Assembly (NCBI GenBank): GCA_029057255.1
Contig: JAICZO010000458.1
Span: 1 to 19,189, forward strand
DNA from: Muribaculaceae bacterium
GTDB taxonomy: Bacteria > Bacteroidota > Bacteroidia > Bacteroidales > Muribaculaceae
Direction: 5' to 3'
Length of the DNA: 19,189 nt
Shown here: in pieces, positions 14,818 through 19,189 of the stretch
Position numbering within the stretch: the stretch's first letter is position 1
How the letters are laid out: every line of letters begins with the position of its first letter
The notes under the pieces: model-generated
Told to the model about the DNA's origin: nothing
What the model saw: the letters and a program-made list of their open reading frames with translations, nothing else
Database searches by the model: none
Made by a program: the position numbers and the translations under genes

Positions 14818-16863
14818 ATGAGCAAAGAATTCAAGCGAACACTTATCACAACAGCTCTCCCCTATACCAATGGCCCCGTGCACATCGGCCACCTCGCCGG
14901 TGTGTATGTCCCGGCTGATATTTATGCACGCTACCTGCGTCTCGCAGGCCGCCCCGTCACCCTCATCGGCGGCAGCGACGAGCACGGTGTGCCCATCACT
15001 CTGAAGGCCCGCAAGGAAGGTGTGACCCCTCAGGATATCGTCGACCGCTACCACAAGCTTATCAAAGAATCGTTCGAAGGCCTCGGCATTTCGTTCGACA
15101 TTTACTCGCGCACGACATCCGACATCCACAGCGAGACCGCATCGGAGTTCTTCCGCCGCCTCTATGACAAGGGCGAGTTCATCGAGAAGACTTCCGAGCA
15201 GCTCTACGACCCCGAGGCCGGACAGTTCCTCGCCGACCGATATGTCACCGGCGAATGCCCCCACTGCCACCACCCCGCCGCCTACGGCGACCAGTGCGAG
15301 GCTTGCGGCACATCGCTCAACGCCACCGACCTCATCAACCCCAAGTCGGTCATCACAGGCGCCACTCCCGAGCTGCGCCAGACCAAACACTGGTATCTGC
15401 CTCTCGACAAGTGGGAGCCCGAGCTGCGCCGCTGGATTCTCGAGGGTCATAAGGAATGGAAGACCAACGTATACGGCCAGTGCAAGTCGTGGCTCGACAT
15501 GGGCCTGCAGCCCCGCGCCGTGTCGCGCGACCTCTCGTGGGGCGTGCCCGTGCCCGTAGAGGGCGCCGAGGGCAAGGTGCTCTACGTATGGTTTGACGCC
15601 CCCATCGGTTACATCTCCAACACCAAGGAGCTGCTGCCCGACAGCTGGCAGACATGGTGGAAGGACCCCGAGACACGTGTCATCAACTTCATCGGCAAGG
15701 ACAACATCGTGTTCCACTGCATCGTCTTCCCCGCCATGCTCATGGCATACGGCGACAACTTCCAGCTGCCCGACAACGTGCCCGCCAACGAGTTCCTAAA
15801 TCTCGAGGGCGACAAAATCTCGACATCGCGCAACTGGGCGGTATGGCTCCACGAGTACCTCAACGACTTCCCCGGCAAGCAGGACGTGCTCCGCTACGTG
15901 CTCACGGCCAACGCTCCCGAGACCAAGGACAATGACTTCACATGGCGCGACTTCCAGGCCCGCAACAACAACGAGCTCGTTGCCATCCTCGGCAACTTCG
16001 TCAACCGCGTCGTCGTGCTCACTCACAAATACTACGGCGGCGAAGTGCCCGCCCCCGGCGCTTACGAGGCCGTCGACCGCGAAGCTTTCGCCGAGATGGA
16101 GTCCCTGCGCGCGTCGCTGACAGAGAATCTTGAGACATTCCACTTCCGCGAGGCTCTCAAGGACGCCATGTCCTTTGCCCGCCTCGGCAACAAATATCTC
16201 CAGGACTGCGAGCCCTGGAAGGTTGCAAAGACCGACCCCGAGCGCGTCAAGACAATCATGTATGTGTGCGCGCAGATATGCGCCTCTATAGCCGTGGTGA
16301 TGGAGCCGTTCATGCCCTTCATGAGCGCACGCCTCGCCGCCATCCTCGGCGGTCTCTCGCTGAGCTGGGACAAGGTCGCAGCCGACGGCATCGTGGCAGC
16401 AGGCACCGTCATGGGTCAGCCCGAGCTCCTCTTCGAGAAAATCGAGGACGCCGCCATCCAGGCGCAGACCGACCGTCTCGAAGCCATCAAGAAGCAGAAT
16501 GCCGTCGATGCCTTCAAGCCCGAAGTCGTGCTCCCCGAAATCAAGATTGACGAGTTCGCACGTCTCGACCTGCGCGTCGGCACAGTCCTTGAGTGCGAGG
16601 CCGTACCCAAGGCCAAGAAGCTGCTCCGCTTCGTCATCGACGACGGCACTCCCGGCCACCGCGTCATCGTCAGCGGTATTGCCGAGCACTACCGCCCCGA
16701 GGAGCTGGTAGGCAAGCAGGTGATATTCGTCGCCAACCTCGCTCCGGCCAAAATCCGCGGCGTAGTGTCGCAGGGCATGATACTGTCGGCTCTCAATGCC
16801 GACGGCAGCCTTGTCGTGGCAGGACCCACCGCTCCCGCAACTCCCGGCGCACAAGTAAAATAG
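14818..16863 (+). CDS. metG: Methionine-tRNA ligase with C-terminal tRNA-binding domain
   Basis: The 681-residue enzyme charges tRNA-Met with methionine. The class I signature HIGH is at residues 22-25 in NGPVHIGHLAG. A zinc knob has C147-P-H-C150 and C160-E-A-C163. The second signature appears as KISTS (333-337), a variant of KMSKS. An anticodon-binding helical domain follows (about 400-550). The C-terminal part (about 578-681; FARLDLRVGTVLECEAVPKA, later IRGVVSQGMILSA) is the EMAPII-like OB-fold that aids tRNA binding and dimerisation, as in E. coli MetG. I chose the ATG at 14818, not the in-frame TTG at 14788, because it begins MSKEFKRTLITTALPYTNG and has a normal leader. It is the first gene of a likely metG-ansA-orf117-dut-TPR transcript. 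Confidence 0.98.
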   Translation: MSKEFKRTLITTALPYTNGPVHIGHLAGVYVPADIYARYLRLAGRPVTLIGGSDEHGVPITLKARKEGVTPQDIVDRYHKLIKESFEGLGISFDIYSRTTSDIHSETASEFFRRLYDKGEFIEKTSEQLYDPEAGQFLADRYVTGECPHCHHPAAYGDQCEACGTSLNATDLINPKSVITGATPELRQTKHWYLPLDKWEPELRRWILEGHKEWKTNVYGQCKSWLDMGLQPRAVSRDLSWGVPVPVEGAEGKVLYVWFDAPIGYISNTKELLPDSWQTWWKDPETRVINFIGKDNIVFHCIVFPAMLMAYGDNFQLPDNVPANEFLNLEGDKISTSRNWAVWLHEYLNDFPGKQDVLRYVLTANAPETKDNDFTWRDFQARNNNELVAILGNFVNRVVVLTHKYYGGEVPAPGAYEAVDREAFAEMESLRASLTENLETFHFREALKDAMSFARLGNKYLQDCEPWKVAKTDPERVKTIMYVCAQICASIAVVMEPFMPFMSARLAAILGGLSLSWDKVAADGIVAAGTVMGQPELLFEKIEDAAIQAQTDRLEAIKKQNAVDAFKPEVVLPEIKIDEFARLDLRVGTVLECEAVPKAKKLLRFVIDDGTPGHRVIVSGIAEHYRPEELVGKQVIFVANLAPAKIRGVVSQGMILSALNADGSLVVAGPTAPATPGAQVK

Positions 16864-16866
16864 CAG

Positions 16867-16881
16867 TCAGCGGCAAGCTGA
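16867..16881 (+). other. Weak hairpin after metG
   Basis: TCAGC (16867-16871), loop GGCAA, GCTGA (16877-16881), followed by TTATTTATT. Five base pairs make a poor terminator; it may reduce, but probably does not stop, read-through into ansA. Confidence 0.3.
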
Positions 16882-16911
16882 TTATTTATTCCCCGTCTAA
16901 ACCACCGCATC

Positions 16912-17952
16912 ATGAAGCCCCGTATCCTTATCGTCTATACAGGCGGCACTATCGGTATGATAGAGGACCCCGTGTCGAAAGCTCTCAAGCCCTTCGACTT
17001 CTCCCATCTCATGGAGAATGTCCCCAAGGTTAAGATGCTCGATTATCATATCGACAACATCCAGTTCAATCCGCCCATCGACTCTTCTGACATGGACATC
17101 CGACACTGGCAGAGTATTGTCAAGAGTATCGCCGACAACTATGACAGATACGATGGTTTCGTGGTGCTGCATGGTACCGACACGATGGCATACACTGCGT
17201 CGGCGCTGTCGTTCATGCTCGGCAATCTATCCAAGCCCGTGATTATCACCGGCTCGCAGCTGCCTATCGGTGAGGTGCGTACCGACGGTGAGGAGAACCT
17301 CATCACCGCGCTTCAGATAGCCGCCGACCGCGACCGCTACGGCAACCCGACAGTGCGCGAAGTGGCCATACTCTTCGAGAACTATCTCTGGAGAGGAAAC
17401 CGCTCGACTAAGCGCAGCGCCGACAACTTCAACGCTTTCAAGAGCAACAACTATCCCGAGCTTGCGAAGATAGGTCTCGGCATATACTTCAAGCCTGCGG
17501 CTCTCCGCAAGATTGACGATGTCAGGCCCCTTACCCCCTACTATGACCTCGATGCAAGCGTCATGTCGATAGATCTGTTCCCCGGCCTCGAGGAGAGGGT
17601 GTTCCGCCACCAGCTCGCCACTCCCGGCATAAAGGGCATCGTGCTCCGTACCTACGGCGCCGGCAACGGCCCCACAAAGCCCTGGTTTATCGACGCCGTG
17701 CGCGAGGCTGTCGACCGCGGCGTGGTCATCCTTAATGTCACCCAGTGCGTCAACGGCTCGGTGCACTCGAGCCGCTATATGGGTGCCGACTACCTCGCTT
17801 CGGCAGGTGTCATTTCGGGTCACGACATTACCTTCGAGGCTGCGATGACAAAGATGATGTATCTCTTTGGCCTCGGTCTTGACGTCAATGAAGTGAAGCG
17901 ACTCCTTGCCGAGCCCCTCGTCGGCGAACTGACGGTGAAATCTCCCAAATAA
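16912..17952 (+). CDS. ansA: Type I (cytosolic) L-asparaginase
   Basis: The 346-residue enzyme hydrolyses L-asparagine to aspartate and ammonia. It lacks a signal peptide, like the cytosolic AnsA type, and matches E. coli AnsA in the key places. YTGGTIGM (9-16) carries the nucleophile threonine (T13, equal to T14 in E. coli). HGTDTMAYTASALSFMLGNL (87-106) carries T89 and D90, and RGNRSTK (161-167) carries the lysine K167 (K163 in E. coli). The later LRTYGAGNGP and NVTQCVNGSV also fit. Length is normal. It starts 48 bases after metG with no promoter in between, and the next gene begins 12 bases after its stop codon. Freed aspartate could feed the fumarate pathway; this link is inferred. Confidence 0.97.
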   Translation: MKPRILIVYTGGTIGMIEDPVSKALKPFDFSHLMENVPKVKMLDYHIDNIQFNPPIDSSDMDIRHWQSIVKSIADNYDRYDGFVVLHGTDTMAYTASALSFMLGNLSKPVIITGSQLPIGEVRTDGEENLITALQIAADRDRYGNPTVREVAILFENYLWRGNRSTKRSADNFNAFKSNNYPELAKIGLGIYFKPAALRKIDDVRPLTPYYDLDASVMSIDLFPGLEERVFRHQLATPGIKGIVLRTYGAGNGPTKPWFIDAVREAVDRGVVILNVTQCVNGSVHSSRYMGADYLASAGVISGHDITFEAAMTKMMYLFGLGLDVNEVKRLLAEPLVGELTVKSPK

Positions 17953-17964
17953 GCCGCCGCGCCT

Positions 17965-18318
17965 GTGATATACCTACGACGAATACTGGCAGCAGCCCTG
18001 CTCGGGTCGGTAGCCGCGCTCCTGCCGCTGCAGCTTGCGGCGGCAAAGGCTCCCGTATGGGAGACGGTGCGCACAGGCTCCTACGGTCAGGCGGCGCAGA
18101 CGCTCCCCGGCGACAGACAGGCTTCGTTCGAAGCCATTGTCAGGGACGGTGCCGTCTATATCTCGACCGACGCCGCAGTAAAAGTCGAAGTATACACCAT
18201 CCTCGGCCAGCTTGTCACATCGCACACACTGCAGCCCGGCCTGACGAGGCTCACCCTCGGCCAGCGGGGCGTATACATCATAAAAGGTGCCGGCGTGACG
18301 CGGCGTGTCAACATCTGA
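17965..18318 (+). CDS. Small exported protein: signal peptide plus Por-like C-terminal domain
   Basis: The 117-residue product starts with a clear signal peptide (MIYLRRILAAALLGSVAALL, then PLQLAAAKA). The mature part is only about 89 residues. Its second half reads like the C-terminal domain found on type 9 secretion cargo and related gut proteins (Por secretion tail or DUF6383-like): VYISTDAAVKVEVYTILGQL (64-83), RLTLGQRGVYIIKGAG (95-110) and RRVNI at the end. Such domains normally follow a large passenger; here almost nothing precedes it. The start codon is GTG at 17965; no ATG is available. The frame is that of ansA, five codons after its stop, but the signal peptide argues for separate translation. 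It sits between ansA and dut in the same run. Function unknown. Confidence 0.72.
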   Translation: MIYLRRILAAALLGSVAALLPLQLAAAKAPVWETVRTGSYGQAAQTLPGDRQASFEAIVRDGAVYISTDAAVKVEVYTILGQLVTSHTLQPGLTRLTLGQRGVYIIKGAGVTRRVNI

Positions 18319-18345
18319 CCCTTACCGGTCTAAAAATCATCAGGT

Positions 18346-18783
18346 ATGCTTACAGTAAAGATACATAACAGCTCCGGTCTGGAGCTGCCTTCATATTCTA
18401 CCCCGCAGGCGGCAGGCATGGACCTCCGTGCAGCCGTCGCCGAGCCCGTCGTCATAGCTCCCGGCCAGAGAGCGCTGATTCCCACGGGGCTGCGTGTAGA
18501 GTTGCCCGACGGATACGAGATGCAGCTCCGTCCGCGCAGCGGCCTTGCCCTGCGCAGCGGCATCACACTTCTTAACAGTCCGGGTACTATCGACGCCGAC
18601 TATCGGGGCGAGATAGGTGTTATAATGATAAACCACTCTGATGTGCCGTTTACCGTCGAGCGCGGCGACCGCATCTGTCAGGCTGTCATTGCCCGCTACG
18701 AGAAAGTGGCGTGGCTCGACTGCGACACCCTCACCGACTCCGAGCGCGGCGAGGGCGGATTCGGCCATTCGGGAGTGAAGTAA
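18346..18783 (+). CDS. dut: dUTP diphosphatase (dUTPase)
   Basis: The 145-residue enzyme splits dUTP to dUMP and pyrophosphate, keeping uracil out of DNA and supplying dUMP for thymidylate. All five motifs of the trimeric dUTPase family are present in order: AAGMDLRA (22-29), RPRSGLA (62-68), GTIDADYRGEI (80-90, with the catalytic aspartate), RGDRICQAV (106-114) and the glycine-rich C-terminal RGEGGFGHSG (134-143) that closes on the substrate. Length is typical. It lies 27 bases after the small exported protein and 21 bases before the TPR-like gene, so it is probably co-transcribed with both. Confidence 0.98.
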   Translation: MLTVKIHNSSGLELPSYSTPQAAGMDLRAAVAEPVVIAPGQRALIPTGLRVELPDGYEMQLRPRSGLALRSGITLLNSPGTIDADYRGEIGVIMINHSDVPFTVERGDRICQAVIARYEKVAWLDCDTLTDSERGEGGFGHSGVK

Positions 18784-18804
18784 TCCTTTAATACCCGTCA
18801 CTCT

Positions 18805-19189
18805 ATGCGTCGACTACCTCTCTTTTTGCTTCTCATCGTCACCGCGGCTGCCATCGTTCTCGCTGCCCGCCCGCGCAAATCCTCCGATGTGGTCTCGGCC
18901 GCCGATTCGCTCAAGGCCGAGTATATATATCTTGAGGCTGTCACTGCCCGCGAGGAAGGTCGGCTCGACGATTATCTCATGTTGCTGAGGCGGGCGTCGC
19001 AGCTCCTGCCCGGCGACCCGTATATCGACGCAAGCATAGCAGAGATGACATTCGGTCTGCCGACGACCGACTCGCTCGCCCGCGAGGAGGCCTACGCAAG
19101 GCTCGCAAAGCGCTTCGACGCCGACCCTACCGACGCATACAACTACTCGGCGTATGTGTCGCTGGCCGACCACCTCGGCCGCTTCGACG
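18805..19189 (+). CDS. Exported TPR-like repeat protein, cut by the window end
   Basis: An open frame starts at the ATG at 18805 and runs off the end (128 codons visible). It begins with a signal sequence, MRRLPLFLLLIVTAAAIVLA, and continues as alpha-helical, alanine- and leucine-rich sequence of TPR style, for example AEYIYLEAVTAREEGRLDDY and YLMLLRRASQLLPGDPYIDA, then ARLAKRFDADPTDAYNYSAY. In Bacteroides genomes, as I recall, dut is followed by such a tetratricopeptide protein, then a DUF4292 protein and an M23 peptidase; that order supports the call but cannot be checked here. The start follows dut by 21 bases. The rest of the gene is outside the window. Confidence 0.8.
   Translation, partial: MRRLPLFLLLIVTAAAIVLAARPRKSSDVVSAADSLKAEYIYLEAVTAREEGRLDDYLMLLRRASQLLPGDPYIDASIAEMTFGLPTTDSLAREEAYARLAKRFDADPTDAYNYSAYVSLADHLGRFD

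Noticed and set aside
15814..15828. KISTS in place of KMSKS in methionine-tRNA ligase as a sign of a broken enzyme
   Set aside because: The lysine and last serine are kept, the surrounding sequence is intact, and such variants are common in this enzyme family.
15796..16854. 352-codon minus-strand frame opposite metG
   Set aside because: Antisense to a certain gene. Similar long shadows occur opposite each GC-rich gene here.
17950..17967. Stop-codon read-through fusing ansA to the small exported protein
   Set aside because: The frames match, but the second protein begins with a signal peptide that would be useless in the middle of a cytosolic enzyme, and no read-through signal is visible.

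Overview
The window reads as a housekeeping chromosomal segment of a high-GC member of Bacteroidales, most like the gut family Muribaculaceae. The family is my inference. The order rests on several signs: promoters of the Bacteroidetes sigma type (TTTG, about 19-22 bases, TAnnTTTG), start codons without Shine-Dalgarno sequences, the rpsF-rpsR-rplI order, a DUF2807 head-GIN lipoprotein, a protein with a Por-type C-terminal domain, and dut followed by a secreted TPR-like protein. There is no sign of phage, transposon, CRISPR, tRNA, rRNA or recent transfer.

Layout, left to right. A membrane-anchored family 2 glycosyltransferase (minus) and a DUF1846/UPF0371 protein (plus) diverge from a shared promoter region. 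DUF1846 converges on the groES-groEL operon (minus) at a strong two-way terminator. Upstream of groES, and ending at its own terminator, is a very large alpha-2-macroglobulin-like secreted protein (minus, 1843 residues). Upstream of that is a class I [4Fe-4S] fumarase (minus). Fumarase and the ribosomal protein operon rpsF-rpsR-rplI (plus) diverge from two near-consensus promoters placed back to back. The ribosomal operon converges, across an intergenic region with two terminators and an extra dyad, on a DUF2807 lipoprotein (minus). That lipoprotein diverges from a plus-strand run that probably forms one transcription unit: metG, ansA (type I asparaginase), a 117-residue secreted protein that is little more than a signal peptide plus a Por/T9SS-like C-terminal domain, dut, and a TPR-like exported protein cut by the window edge. 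The gaps in this run are only 12 to 48 bases.

Most genes are core functions: protein folding, translation, the TCA cycle, tRNA charging, asparagine breakdown and nucleotide-pool cleaning. The envelope genes are the less ordinary part. The macroglobulin has no Cys-x-Glu-Gln thioester at the expected place. The glycosyltransferase has lost the usual acidic residues of its nucleotide-sugar motifs. The stand-alone C-terminal-domain protein has no passenger. At the RNA level, the DUF1846 transcript seems nearly leaderless, and rpsR alone carries a full consensus Shine-Dalgarno sequence. I found no clear new multi-gene system. The first 91 bases hold no gene I can support, and no gene-free stretch exceeds 300 bases.
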